NCBI GenBank assembly: GCA_964036275.1
Contig: OZ038434.1
Location: 27,265,511-27,329,510 of the forward strand
From: Litoditis marina
Lineage: Eukaryota > Nematoda > Chromadorea > Rhabditida > Rhabditidae
Length of the DNA: 64,000 bases
Direction: 5' to 3'
The position numbers were made by a program, and so were the translations under genes. The notes beneath the pieces are model-generated. The model was not told where the DNA came from, ran no database searches, and saw only the letters and a list, made by a program, of their open reading frames with translations. Shown one piece after another: positions 45,375 through 57,971 of the stretch. Numbering within the stretch: the first letter of the stretch is position 1; each line of letters opens with the position of its first letter.

Positions 45375-47850
45375 TCGGAAAACCACTTTTCTGAACATAA
45401 TTCAAAAATTAGATGTTGCATATTGGATGTCTCATTGTGTATACATCATGTTGACCTCGCCTTCTGTACTGGGTATCTGCGGTTAAGCGCGTCGCCACTC
45501 GAAAAACTAATCAGCTCACATTTGACTATCTTCCGGATTTCTTCGAAAAATTTATCTAGAAAAGGTCGTTTCTTTTCAACTATCTAGACAGAACTGATCG
45601 AATATCCAATTTTTGATGTGAACTGAGACAATTAGAGAATGAATGTTGAACAGGCGATGTCTCTTCGTTTCTAATTTCACATGTTCACAATTGCGTTACC
45701 TATCGAAAACCTAATCAGATCACATTTGACCATCATTTGGATTTTCTGGAGAATTCATTCGGTTCAGAATTGGTCATTTCTCTACAATCATCGAAACAGA
45801 AGTGAGAGAAAAAGTTGTGATGTGGAATTATGCATGACTTTTTAGGAAAATGAATGTTGGACATGTGACGGGCGTTTTTTCTCGGTTTGTTGTCAACCTT
45901 AACTACTCTATCGCGTGTGCAGCACAGGTGAAGGCACGTTAGCGGTTAATAATCGAAAAACTTACATATCGTCACTGAACATTGTTCGGTATCAGCATAC
46001 ATTTTTACTGACCGACCCTAACCCACATCGTTTAATCGTCTTAAACAATGCCAGTCTGCTTTTTTATTCTGCCGAAATACAGAAACGTTTCTGCAACTGA
46101 AATGTGTCTCACATACCATAAAGTGTCACATACTATACATTTAGAACACTCGTGTGGTAAATAACTGCTAATTTAGTAGATTATGAGTACTACACATGTA
46201 ATTGGTATAGCAGCACTTATTAGTTTTTGCAGCGATAAATAGTTTGTTCGGAGTGAATCAAACAACAACCGATTATAGTTGGATTGGGTCATGTTCGTAG
46301 TTTAAAATAAACGTTATGTTTTATTTGTTAATGTGTACAGAAAACAAATCGTAGATGTTAAACTCCCTACGTGTTGTGCCTCGCGTCGATTTTGAAAAAA
46401 AATTACGCGAGCTCCTGGGCCTGTGATTTTGTTTCGACGTTCAGATCAACTATCGAAATCAATGCATAGTTCCAAACTTATTTTCAACGAGAATGTGCTA
46501 ATGATATATTAGTTGGATTCTTCCAGCGGAGAAACTTGGGTTTTCTGAAAAGTTTTCCAATTACGTGCATAACATGGGCCCGTTAAAATACGTATTTTCT
46601 GAATTCCGACCGGATGATTGTGAAGTGTTCCAGGGGAACTGTAGAACTCATGGATGTTTTTTTCATTTAAAGAAAACATGCATTGAATGCTTCTGGCGTT
46701 GCGATTTGTTTGGGTTACCGGTTTTAACCCGTTTCTTTTCAATTCATCTCATTTCAGCGTTAGTTATGAGGAATAGAAACCGGCTATTAGTGTCCGGTTA
46801 CTCACAGCTACTTTTTCAGGTGACTTAAAATAAGTTCTCTAAGAACCGGTTAAATACATAGTTGGTCCTGGCGTTGGTTTTGCAAATACGCGTTGACTCT
46901 TAGTCTGTAGTGAGGTTGACTTCTATACTATCTGAAATCGTATTACTCCGCGGCAAATGACTACTTTCATGAAAACTAAATCTGAAATTACTTCACACTG
47001 AGTAGTAGCTTTGAGCAGTCCTCTGACACATGTTTACAGTACCCCATCGAATGTTCAAGTTACACGTGAAAAAAAGCGGATCATTTCCATTTCCATTTCG
47101 TGGTGCACCATTTCGCACCGGCATAGACAGGAAAATAAGATGGAAAAATGGTGACGGTTCAGTGGTCCTGTTTAAACCGGACGAGCACTATAATTGCCAC
47201 CAAGATGTTGTTTAAATAACGAATATAGTGTAACCAGATTCCAACTAATAGTTTACCCTTTGACTACGCACGCCTTACTGTGGCGTACGTAGTTATTGAA
47301 TCGAAAACTGTTCAAAACACCTTTGAATTACATGTTTCATATACAGAATATATACACGAATACAATAATAAACAGAAAGGTTTACTCGACCATGGTTCGA
47401 TCCCACTCGGCGCGGTATCTTCATGGCGGACCGCATGAGCTGGTAATAACGCTCACCCATGCCTAGTTTCTCTTCTACGGACCCCTCTCTCTACGGATAC
47501 TACAATGTGATCACTGTCTTGGTTGTAATTGTATGAATAAAGATAGTTTCGTTGTCTTCTTCTAAATTTTTGCTTTATTACTCGATTCCATTCTCGATTC
47601 CATTCACATTTTAGGCCGCGATATAACAAGTAGACTGACTGCTCTAAATGGCGAGCTGAAATATTCAGCTGCGAACCATTCCTGATTTTTTATACATTTG
47701 AATATACAGTTTCGACGGAATAGGCATCTTTTCGCTGCGACAACACGTAAAAAACGGACAACAGAAATTATGGTCTGTTTCATACGGTAGTGGATGTTTA
47801 CAGTAAGACTCGGAGACTTTCCGTCATGAGCTAGATATGTGACACCATTC
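45375..47850. repeat. Duplicated 3' flank of gene C
   Basis: Collinear with the flank of gene D (57972-59860): 46140-46260 matches 58375-58505 (AACTGCTAATTTAGTAGATT) and 46540-47060 matches 58980-59610 (GTGAGGTTGACTTCTA). A family-2 tRNA-like repeat lies at about 47380-47550. Short frames here are not conserved between the two copies and are not called as genes. Confidence 0.75.
47380..47560 (+). mobile_element. tRNA-derived SINE-like element, family 2 (copy 2, 5' decayed)
   Basis: B-box-like ATGGTTCGATCCC is followed by the family tail (CCCATGCCTAGTTTCTC, then TGAATAAAGATAGTTTC). The A-box half is missing or strongly diverged. It is absent at the matching place downstream of gene D, so it inserted after the duplication. 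Confidence 0.6.
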
Positions 47851-48420
47851 TCTTAAAGAAACCGTTCCGCTATATTTCGAGTTCCACGAAAATTTTAAAA
47901 AGCTCAAAAAGTTTCTTAATGTCTTCCCATAGACCATGAAAAAACTTTCTGATTAAAAATTTGGAAAATTTGCCTAACATCAAGCCATAAAGGAGGGGAC
48001 GTGAACATTTTCACTGTGACGCAACTTGACTTGGTTCATTTACATCCAGATTTTTTTTTTATTTTTAGTTTCCAATAGTGTATTTGTTTTGAGCATACCC
48101 CGTACGCAACCCCCCTATCGGTGTCATTACGTAAGCCGCCTTTTTGAGAAAACGAAGCAAGATAGGAATATAAAAGTATATATTTTCGATAATGGTTTTT
48201 CATTCGCCGTAGGGTCAGATTGCTAACTCGGAAGTCAAAATTAAAGCGGGACGGATTCTTCAATGTTTGTGTACCTCTTCTAAGACCCAGCCTCGCATAT
48301 TATGAGAAGTTGTATGCAATAACATAGTTCCCATAATAACACCTGCACCTTTACAACATCGTACCAACAACTGTGATCAATTCGAAGTTATATGGCTGTA
48401 ATTGACTCTACTGTCAAACG
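47851..48420. repeat. Copy of the intron-4 repeat of gene C
   Basis: Matches about 43690-44130 and 43030-43140. It interrupts the duplicated flank shared with gene D, so it is an insertion after or during the duplication. No gene seen. Confidence 0.7.
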
Positions 48421-48761
48421 AAGAAAATGGAAATTCGCCAAAAAATGTCTCTGATTGGCTTCACGTAAAGTTATAGAAACTTTGTATTCTGCATTTTTAG
48501 CGAGTAGAACGAGACATTGGTCTCTCTCGATCGTTCCATTCGAACTTCTGTGCCCTTCTACTCTATTGTAATACTACCAATGATCAGAACGATTACTAGT
48601 AGTGAATGTGCTTGTTTGTCAACCCTAATATAAACTTTAACTGGATACTGTAAATGTTCCTGTGAGGTTTCCAAGAGTGCAATTACGCGTAATGTGCACA
48701 TTAACTGGAGTGGGTGACACATTCTAGGTTGTAGTTTGACAACTAATACGAACCTAATATG

Positions 48762-49295
48762 AATTCATGAAAAAGTGGGGGCCCAACGACTGTGAGATTT
48801 GTCTTCTGCTGTGCGCCGCTTAGACAGCTACTCTCAAATGGAGCAGCTACTGCTACAAAAACCGGAAAATACTTATATACTCAAGTATAACTGTTCATTA
48901 CGAACATACAAAAGTCGTAAAATATTTTTTCAAACCTGTAAACTAGAATCTACAAGTCACAGCTGTAAAAGAGAGAACAACTGTTGAATAATATGGCAAG
49001 TGTTATAGCACCTAGAGTAACAAGTAAGGACCAAAACTGCAAATCATTGTGTACAAAACCAGAATCTCTATAGTTGACTACGTTGAGTTAACATCTGTGA
49101 TTTGTATATTATAGTTTACAGGTTTGAAAAAATATTTTACGACTTTTGTATGTTCGTAATGAACAGTTATACTTGAGTATATAAGTATTTTCCGGTTTTT
49201 GTAGCAGTAGCTGCTCCATTTGAGAGTAGCTGTCTAAGCGGCGCACAGCAGAAGACAAATCTCACAGTCGTTGGGCCCCCACTTTTTCATGAATT
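48762..49295. mobile_element. MITE-like palindrome with 184-bp arms
   Basis: 48762-48945 and 49112-49295 are inverted copies (x pairs with 98057-x) around a 166-bp spacer. Outer ends read ATGAAAAAGTGGGGGCCC, close to the GTAAAAAGTGGGG end of the 29622-29994 element. No transposase and no clear target duplication. Confidence 0.85.
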
Positions 49296-49403
49296 TTTCT
49301 CTTTTTGTACACATGCCGTAGGTATGTGGTTTGATCTGTACGGTGCAGATAAAATTGTTTTCTTAATGAATGACTTGTCAAGTATTACCATCATTCGAAA
49401 AAA

Positions 49404-49860
49404 TATGACGTCAACATTGCAGTTCTGGAAACTTACTATATCTGCCCTTCAGATTCCCAGAATACGTCATGTTTGAATGAAGTTTCATCGTGAATTGACC
49501 ATTTTTAAGAAACTTTCAGCATTTGAAAACATATTTCACGTCAATTTTTTCGAAAGTTGACGTCATCTGGTCTTCTGAATTCCAGAATAAGTCATATTTA
49601 GATAAAGTTTCATCGTTAATATACCATTTTTGAGATATTTTCAGCATTTGAAATAATATGTGACGTCAACTTTGCACTTTTCAAAAATGACGTCATCTGG
49701 TCTCCAGAATCCCAGAATACGTCACTCTTAGATTGAGTTTCACCGTTAATTGACCCTTCCTAAGATATAAACATCATTTGAAAATATATGTGACATCAAC
49801 TTTGCACTTTTCGATTATGACGTCATCCGAGCTCCAGAATCCTCGATGACGTCATCAGTA
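49404..49860. repeat. ~128-bp tandem repeat rich in TGACGTCA-type sites
   Basis: About 3.6 units, starting near 49404, 49531, 49659 and 49787. Each holds a GACGTCA word, CAGAATCCCAGAATACGTCA-type text and TTTCATCGTTAAT-type text. Several sites read ATGACGTCAT, which matches the CRE consensus. No coding character. Confidence 0.8.
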
Positions 49861-50559
49861 GAAGACTTACATCTGAATCAATGTCAGTTCATGTAGTGGT
49901 ATCATACTCCAAATTTTACTTGAATTGGTTAGGACTGAGCTGAGTTATAACGCAATTTGATTTACCGCGACAGAGAGGGCGAGAGAGTGCACGAAATGAA
50001 GAGACGCAGAGACATTTTCAAAGACCTATAACTTAATGAAAAATGATTTTTTTCGAAAAAAAGTTTGCGCCCCCAAGGTTTGAGTGGGATATCTATCGTG
50101 TCCCAAATTTTCAGTCAAATCGGTTCACACATAAAAATTTCCCAGGAGTGCGCACCAACACAGACAGACAGACAGATACACGGCGGAAGTTGGCGGTCTG
50201 CATGAAGCGCATAACGTCATAACTCGGCTCAAACTTAATCAATTTCGTTCACATTTTGAATATAGCTTGTAAATGTGCCATAGAAAATCAGCAAATCATA
50301 AAAAGTTTTGATTTGCACAATTGGACCTTTTTGAGAGTGAACTAAAAAAATGAAAGCGCGCATTAGCCGGACCAAAGACAAATCTCGCACAGCGCTTCGC
50401 GCTGCGCGCGATTCTGACTTCAGCTCCGAAACTAGAATAGCCAGAGCTCGTTCTAACTGAAATATGTAGAGAGGAAAGAGATCGAGATATGCAAAGTATA
50501 TTCGTCACACATCTATATAAAATCAAACCAGAAATGTTGAAGGATACAAACAGTTTCAG
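49861..50559. other. Intergenic, no gene seen
   Basis: AT-rich with a CAGACAGACAGA run near 50160. Lies 5' of the receptor pseudogene, where exons 1-3 would be expected; none was found. Confidence 0.4.
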
Positions 50560-50677
50560 CTCTGGCGGAAATTTCTACCAATCGCTTGGTTGATCATTTC
50601 TCTGATAGCACTGGGTTGTATCTGGTTCATTCTTCCGTCACAAGCCTATTTTCGGATGTTCTTCATGAGTGGTGGTT

Positions 50678-51283
50678 AGGGTTGTTAGAATTGGAATTGG
50701 AATTGATAGAATTGAGATAATCACCCAAAAGAATTGCAATTCCAATTCTTTTTGTCTGTCGAAAAGAATTGGAATTGCAATTCCAATTCTTTTGTATGTC
50801 GAAAAATTTCTGGAATTGCAATTGCAATTCTTTCGTATATCAGAACAATTGGAATTGGAATTGGAATTGACTTGATTTTCGCTCAGAATTAATTCAGAAT
50901 CGATTACAATTCCATGCTGTTTTTCCTTGTTCATTATCAAATTACCATGGTTCCTTATGTATTTCGTTCAATGGAACCAAAGTGAACATTGTTTATCTTC
51001 GTTCTTTGAAGAAAAAAACTGACATGAAGTTGGAAACACGGTCAATTCCAATCAATTCCAATCAATTCCAATGGAATTGGAATTGAGAATCTGAGATTTC
51101 GAGGAATTGATCGGAATTGGAATTGGAATTGAGTGGTTTTGCGAATTGCAAAAGAATTGGAATTGGAATTGAGTGGTTTTCGAGAATTGAAAAAGAATTG
51201 GGATTGGAATTGAGTGGTTTTTGAGAAACGAAAAAGAATTGGAATTGGAATTGACTTGATTTTTGGAATTGATTAACAACCCT
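50678..51283. mobile_element. MITE with AGGGTTGTTA ends and GGAATT-rich interior
   Basis: 606 bp bounded by AGGGTTGTTA and its complement TAACAACCCT. The interior is dominated by GGAATTGGAATT-type runs in two blocks (50690-50880 and 51043-51265). It sits in exon 4 of the receptor pseudogene. Relatives with the same ends occur at about 54185-54501 and 62782-62892. Confidence 0.8.
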
Positions 51284-51984
51284 AGTCTTAATGTCCCGAT
51301 GTCTCATTTCAAAGCGTCAAAGTCCCAATGTCTCGTTTTTATGCTTGGCTTCGACTATTCAAGAGCAAGTTATAGACTGTAAATTAGGCGGAGAGTGCGA
51401 GACATTAGTGTGAGAGAGTGTGTAGGCATGTGAGAGCATAGTGTTAGAGACGTAGACGACAAATGATGACAAAGTGCAGAGTGCAGACACCGAAGGACGT
51501 CGTTATTCGACGAGAAAATTTTGAAATGGGACATTGGAATAGGACATTGGGACTATGGAACGAGACATTGAGACATTTGGCCATCAAAATGGGACGATGC
51601 CAACAATGCCGAGGTTCAAAGAAAACAGAACTTGGAGAATATGGAGACTCACATTTATGAGAATTATTGTATTGTGTCCAAATTGCTTTGACAACTCCTA
51701 TACATCCCGGCCTCATGCAAAAGTATGCCAAAATTGACTCTCGGGGCCGTATACTTTTCCTTCCCAACTTCTGTCAGCTCAAACACACCATTATTCTCTG
51801 CTCCCTTGTCTGAACGAGACACGAGTTGATCTTGCACACGTTCCTTCTCTAGCTTCAAGCTGATAATCAGAAAAATTAGGAAGTTTCAGATAAATGTGCT
51901 ACGAAACGTATTTACAGTCACACAACACATGTGCTTTCCACGTTTCACATGTTGCTGAATTTCGATAGCACCAATTCGTTTCAG
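51284..51984. other. Intron-like remnant of the pseudogene; short direct and inverted words
   Basis: Contains ATGTCCCGATGTCTC near 51291 and many GGGACATTGG/GAGACATTG words near 51530-51595 in the opposite sense, resembling decayed simple-sequence inverted repeats. No gene supported. Confidence 0.4.
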
Positions 51985-52945
51985 TTCCGTCTCAGTACCC
52001 ATACCTTGTATGCTGCGCTGTTTTCAACTACGCTCAACATGATCTTTGTACTCAGTTGCGTAACTCGCTTGAAATTCGACAAATTCACCCGAGCGAACGC
52101 GAAAATAGAACGTTAACTGTGGATCGTGGGAGCAGCGTGTAAGTTTGTGCTGCAGCTCATACAAACTCTGGTTCAGGTGAGTGAAAAGGTAGTCATGTTA
52201 TAAGTGAGTTACAGTGAGCTTAACCGCTGATTGCATGCGCATTTCCAAACAAACTGGTGAGCACGTGTCACACGTGGCGAACTTGATGTTTAGCAATTTT
52301 CAAATGTCAGGGGGAAGGTGGGAGAACTCTGGAACGTGAAAATAATGAGAATAACATCGAGTTTTTCACATTTCACGTGAAAGCTCTGTTCAAATATGTT
52401 GTTAAATACACGTATACTTCAAGAAGGGTAATTGGCAAATTTTTGTTGATGTTTCCACCAGTTTCACTCGAAGGTAGGTCTCGGTTTTTGTGAACGATTG
52501 AAGGCACGACTTACTGTGGAGAAGCCCGGTTTTGGACCAACGCTCGGTTGCTTAGTTTTCATGTTTTCCTTGTTTACATTATCGCGGTCTCATCAAATAA
52601 ATGAACAAGATGTAGCTGAATCGGTTAATTCAACCCTAATAATGCACAAAACTTATTGATTATTGATCATATTGATGGGACGCCCAGCCTGTTGTTGCGT
52701 TATTTCTGTGAACGATTTCGATGCAGCTTCTCTACTACTACCTGACTGACTGGGAAGGGTCTGTTGACAAGTATTACTACCTTAGACTTCTGTTCCGCTA
52801 CAACTTTGTCGTGATATATTTGGTATCCCTAACTCCCCCATGGATTCTAGTTATCATGAACAGCAGAATAAGAAGAGGAGTATTTACAAATGGACCTTAT
52901 GCCGGTTATACGGTTACAACCTTACCACCATCTAGACATACCTGA

Positions 52946-55081
52946 ATGACGAGGTCATTTTGGTGAAGTGGCTCGCGATAGACCATCTCCCCATGGGACC
53001 CGGCATTGATACCTATCTCTTCGCACGCTTTTTCACAGTGCATATCTCAATTGTGATTGTTGAATCATTATAAATAAAAATTATTTTTTTCAAGTTGTGA
53101 AAAACTGATAAAATGAGGTTAAGTGTGATTTTGTTCGTTGACAATCGTTAATTGTTCCGATTGATGCCGTACTAATGAACATTCCAAACCGAGAGACGCA
53201 GGATGGAATGTTGATCCTGGGATGTTTTGGCACGTGCACTTCGCTATGTCGAATGTACTCTCTAGAGACCGTCTGCAAAGAGAGTTAGTTAGAATGGTTC
53301 CGCTAACTACTTTTTCCGAACATGCGTTTTTTGCCCATCCCGCCGGAATACCCGTTAGCGTAACAACGCTTGCAACCTTACGAAGATCTCATGCACCCCC
53401 CACTGATGAAATTCGAATGTTGCAAGATAGCAATCAATAGACTCTAACTAGAAATACGGGCGATCTGCCTCATGATGTATCTCATGAGGTTTCCGAGGGT
53501 CTCCTACCGCGCCTGGTTATTGATATGGCACCGGAGTCATGTAAGTGGTGAGCTCAGCCTTATCGAGCGCTTGGTCAGATTGTGGCCACATAGTTGCCAG
53601 CTTCCTATGTTTAAGCAAGGTGATCCAAACGTGAACGAGGTGGTGATCAGCTAGCTAAACTTTAAGTGACTTTTTAAATGACTCCGCTACGGTGCCTTGT
53701 ATCCGAAGCTCACTCATGGTCCCCCCTATCTACGGACAGTTCATCTTCGGTTGTGAATGTTAATTGTGTGTTTTATTATCTCGATGAAGTGAAAATACGG
53801 CTGAAGGAGGTGCCGTCGAAGATTACTTATACGGCCGGAGAGGTTGCACGCATCAATCAGTTCCAGTAGTTTCTCTGTACTTTTGGCCTTGCTCTCGAGA
53901 AACACTGACGAATAATATCGAGAAAAAATACACGTTTCACCTGTCAGTTCGACTGGGTCAGCGCTCTTGTTCCCATTTTAATGGAAACCAACATTTTCTC
54001 AGAATTCATCTGCGCCGAAAGCTGATAACAGATAGTTGTATGTATTTGAACAAACGTTGAAAGTTTGCGAATATACGTAGTGCTCAGTAGCCTCCTGTTG
54101 ACTTTTTTTGGTTTTTCAGAATCTTCTGGTGTCTCAAGACCTTATATGCTACTTTCAGTCATATGGTTGAATAAACTCAGAACCAAGGTTGTTAAAGGAG
54201 ACCGAAACACAACTTGAGCAGAGGTTCTGTTTCGGGCTGCTTTTAACTGTATTGACATCGGAGAGCACGAATAACTCGTATATTAGTTTGATCAGTCCAC
54301 GTGACATTCACATGAGAATGCCGCGCGACACGCAACGCGTCCAATCAAAAGTAGGATACAGCAGCTTTACGAGAAACCATATTGCTCTCCGGTCTCCTTT
54401 GAGGTCCAACTCAAAACTCGACTCGATTCGAAAATGTTCGAGGAAAACTCGATTTTGCTGAAACTCAAAATTTGAAATTCTCGAGTTCGATTAAAAACCC
54501 TACTCAGAACCCTTCCGAACCTATTAAAATCAAAAGAAGGACATATTCTTGAATCAGGATAGTTACGGTTTCGAGTTATTACTCCGAACATATTACCGTG
54601 ATTATTGTTATGCCCGAGAGACATGAAATTCTAGTTATTTTTTTTTCAAATTTGCATTTTCACTGATTTCAAATTAGAGCGTCACATAGTTTTTCAGAAT
54701 TCGAGATCAAACGAGTATAAAACTAGGAATGACTAAAGGAAAAGGTCATTCTATGTTTATTCTAACTCAGTTTCTCATTACATTACATCGATAATGATGT
54801 TTTTTGTGTATTTAAAAAGTTTATGAATTTGATGAAAATGGCCGTATCTGAATTGTAGTTTGTCTGCATGTACGGCATACGCTGTTCAAAACCTTCTCAG
54901 AAAGTCAGAAGTTTCACTGTTCGATAGTTCGAAAAGAACTCTCAGAAAATATTAAATAGTTAAGCTTTGTAGGGTTTTTTTGAATATACTCGTTCTGTGA
55001 AAAAACTAAGGCTTCAAAACTTTGTAAGTAAACTTAGTTTGAAGACGTGGATGCGTTCTTTCACATAAGTTTTAGTTTTCA
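52946..55081. repeat. Segmentally duplicated intergenic region, copy 2
   Basis: Collinear with 38776-41049 (see there). Includes a degenerate family-2 tRNA-like repeat (about 52960-53085) and a MITE with AGGGTTGTTA-type ends (about 54185-54501) that copy 1 lacks. No gene seen. Confidence 0.75.
54185..54501. mobile_element. AGGGTTGTTA-type MITE, CTCGA-rich interior (degenerate ends)
   Basis: Left end AAGGTTGTTAAA, right end TTAAAAACCCT. The right half is rich in ACTCGA and TCGAG words. The ends differ from the consensus at a few bases, so the borders are approximate. Confidence 0.5.
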
Positions 55082-57971
55082 ATGTTCGACTGGGTGTGGA
55101 TGACATACAACGATTTCCTCTCTTCTGGGAAAGTTTACCCCCAATTTCCTGGAAACCGAACTTTCAAGTCGGACACGGCACATTTCAATCCAAACGCATT
55201 GGAAGGGCCAAGTTTTCTTGAAAATGAAAATTTGATTCCGTATCTAATTTCAGCTGCAGCAGGTGTGGTTTTATACTACTAATGTTATATGAAATGAGAA
55301 GAAAGCAGAACGATAATTTGTACTTTTGGAATAATCAGCAGTTAGAGCGGGACATTATCCCGCAACGAAGACAACATATGTCCGAATCGATTAAACGATG
55401 CGGGCTGTGTGTAGGTCAACATTGCGTAGTGATATGAGAACCTGAAATTCTATCCATGAAAAAAACGCAATTTAAACACCGAAGAGAGTCGAGGAACAGG
55501 ATGAGTCGTTGAAAAGTGGTTCATGGATGAAAGAGAGAATGACTAACAAAAATAATCAACAATTTTGCAGCAGTTCCATCGCTTTATCTTTACATCAAAA
55601 TTGTTTCTGTGATAAAATCATCGGAACTTGCTTCTCAGCCTTTTTTCCGACATTTTCTGGTGGAAGCGTGTGTGGTGAGTTGAAGTATTGAAGTTTCATA
55701 TGACATCTCATCAGTGCTCTGAGGTATTGCGCCGCCATATATGTAGTTTGATCAGCATGCACGGCCCAGTTTTCGGTCTACTACTGAAACATGACAGGAT
55801 CAAACTACAGAGCACATCGGTTTAGCGCTATATCTGATCATGCGACTTTGTTTCTCGTGAGAACCCCAATATTTTTTCACACAAATATGCGCAAAAACGT
55901 CAGTTTTTTGTCTTATCATGGTATGACCATGGTTGATTTGTAGTTTGAGCTCAAACGAGGCTATAGTTCACCATATGCCGCTCAAATGAGAACTAAATGA
56001 ACGAAGCAAAATGCAGAATAGAAGATACTCTATATGGGATCAGGAGTATCACAATGTAGACGTTTGTATACTAACTTTCAGAACGTGTTAGAAGTGATTG
56101 TGAACTGGTTAATCGCTCGACTGCCGAATTTGACTATTTGTCGCTCCTGTATCGTGTATATGCCCATTGGTTTTCATCTAACTTTTGTATATTTTCTGGG
56201 CGGCTTTTTCAAAGTTTGGCAACTTTTCTCTTTTCTTCTGATTGGATTCAACAGATGGACTGCAATATATTTTCCTATGAGTTACGACAAGGTGTGGTCC
56301 ACTATGGCAGTATGTTCCATGCCGACGTGAAATCTTACTTCAGATACAAACTTCTAATTCAGTTCCCTGATTTCGAAATACGTTGATGCTTTTTCCGCAA
56401 CGGAGGGGTGGCAGGCTGGGTGAAACAGTGTAAAAAATTCGTTTTGTGAACCGAAAAGGGCACAATATGTTGAATACTCTTCCGTCATCAGACCACAATC
56501 ACCTGTTTCCGTAATACTTATAATATAACATAAAGTTTCAGCTGTGGCGAAAACTTCTACCAATCGCTTGGTTGATTATTTCGCTGATAGCGCTGGGTTG
56601 TAGCTGGTTCATTCTTCCCTCACAAGCGTATTTTCGATTATTCGTCGTTGGTGGAGGCTCGAATATAGACTATAGTAAACCGTTCAGCCAGGTAGTTAGC
56701 ATTTCACCCATGAATAGCTATCATGCAAGCATATCTCCATGGTTGATTCCAACCTGAGCTTTTTTTCCCGAATGCGCTATTTACTTTATTATTTTCTCAA
56801 ACTTCTTAGATGGGAGATAGAAAGCAGGGGTTTTCACACTATACAGGGCGTGTATCACATCACCATTTGAATGATAAGGGAATAAATATCACATGCACGC
56901 AGGCCCGAGTCTTCGTTCATGAATAGTTATACAAAATGCAGAGAAGCAAAATGCACGCAGAAAATACAGACATAAACGAGTTTCAAAGTGTGAATACAAA
57001 AAAAAATTAATAAATTAATTCTTTGTTCAACATAAACTCATTTCAGTTTCGTCTAAGTACCCACACATTCTATGCGGCTGTTTTTTCCACTGCCCTCAAC
57101 ATGATCTTTGTACTCAGTTGCGTGACTCGTCTCAAATTCGAGAATATCTCCGAGGCGAACGCAAAAATTGAACGTTCCCTATGGATTGTTGGCGCATGTA
57201 ACTTTGTTCTGCAGATTCTACAATCTATCAATCAGGTGAGTATGTGGGAAGAACAATATCAGAACCTGTGTGCTACGCAACAGCTACTAGCTGATCAACC
57301 AAAAGAGAGTTAGAGAAAGCAAAGTGATGCACTATTGTTCTACTAAAGATGTACCCAAACTTGATTTGTCAAGTACACAATGGAATGAATATTTATTTGC
57401 AGTAGATGTGCACTACAATCTTATGACATTGAAGAACTAACTATAATTCACTCAGTTACACTCTCATTATATACAGTCGCGTGAAACGTACACGTGTAAT
57501 TTAACATTGTTCAATAACACGCTGGTGTTTCAATGATTCTGTTGTCAAAATAATTCCCCTTCCACACAAAAAAACTTTCCAACGACTAAACTTCCTATAC
57601 CGAATTCAAATTTCCTGAAATAGGTTTAGAAAACTGTCAAGTATGAAAAGCGTTCTTTCTTCCCGATGAAGCTCATACAGTAGAAATTCCAACAGAAATG
57701 AAAGAACATAGTTGAATACATGTTTCACTTCTTGCATGTAACGGTTTTTAAGGTTCTCTACTACTATCTGTCTGACACCGAAGGTTCGCCCTGGAAACGC
57801 GAATACCTTGGTTATTTATTCCGCTTCAATTTCGTCGTAGTCGATTTGATGTCGCTAACTCCCCCATGGATTCTGGTTCTTGTGAACGGACGAATACGAA
57901 AAGCCGTATTTTCGGAGACTTTATCCGCTTCAGAAACAGTCATTTCTTTACAACCTTCCAGACAAAACTGA
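55082..57971 (+). CDS. SRG-superfamily chemoreceptor GPCR, gene D (350 aa)
   Basis: Six exons: 55082-55262, 55571-55674, 56082-56291, 56542-56691, 57047-57235, 57753-57971, phases 1,0,0,0,0, frame open. Start MFDWVWMTYNDFLSSGK, glycosylation site NRT, exon 3 end GFNRWTAIYFPMSYDK, exon 4 LWRKLLPIAWLIISLIALGC, exon 6 MSLTPPWILVLVNGRIRKAV. Closest to gene C: exon 6 is nearly identical at the DNA level for its first 100 bases or so, while other exons differ more, which hints at local gene conversion. The exon 6 acceptor is an unusual TTTTTAAG. Expected to be a seven-pass sensory receptor. The introns are compact and lack the repeats present in C. Confidence 0.91.

Larger units (their letters stand above)
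50560..52945 (+). pseudogene. SRG-superfamily receptor pseudogene (exons 4-6 only)
   Basis: Exon 4 remnant 50560-50676 (LWRKFLPIAWLIISLIALGC to a Gly-Gly) is cut by a MITE whose first bases make a TAG at 50677. The rest of exon 4 is missing after the MITE. Exon 5 (51985-52176) has good splice sites but a TCA-to-TAA stop after IER (52114-52116), one extra codon, and Lys where relatives have Asn. Exon 6 (52727-52945) is open to TGA and keeps TPPWILVIMNSRIRRG, but carries Tyr instead of the conserved Asp in the VV(V/I)D motif. Exons 1-3 are absent. It belongs to the C-F subgroup. Confidence 0.9.

Noticed and set aside
46565..46828. 87-codon ORF 3' of gene C
   Set aside because: The duplicated flank of gene D does not preserve the frame, so it is not a selected protein.
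54189..54624. ORFs on both strands near 54.2-54.6 kb
   Set aside because: They overlap a simple-sequence MITE and are not kept in the duplicated copy near 40.3 kb.
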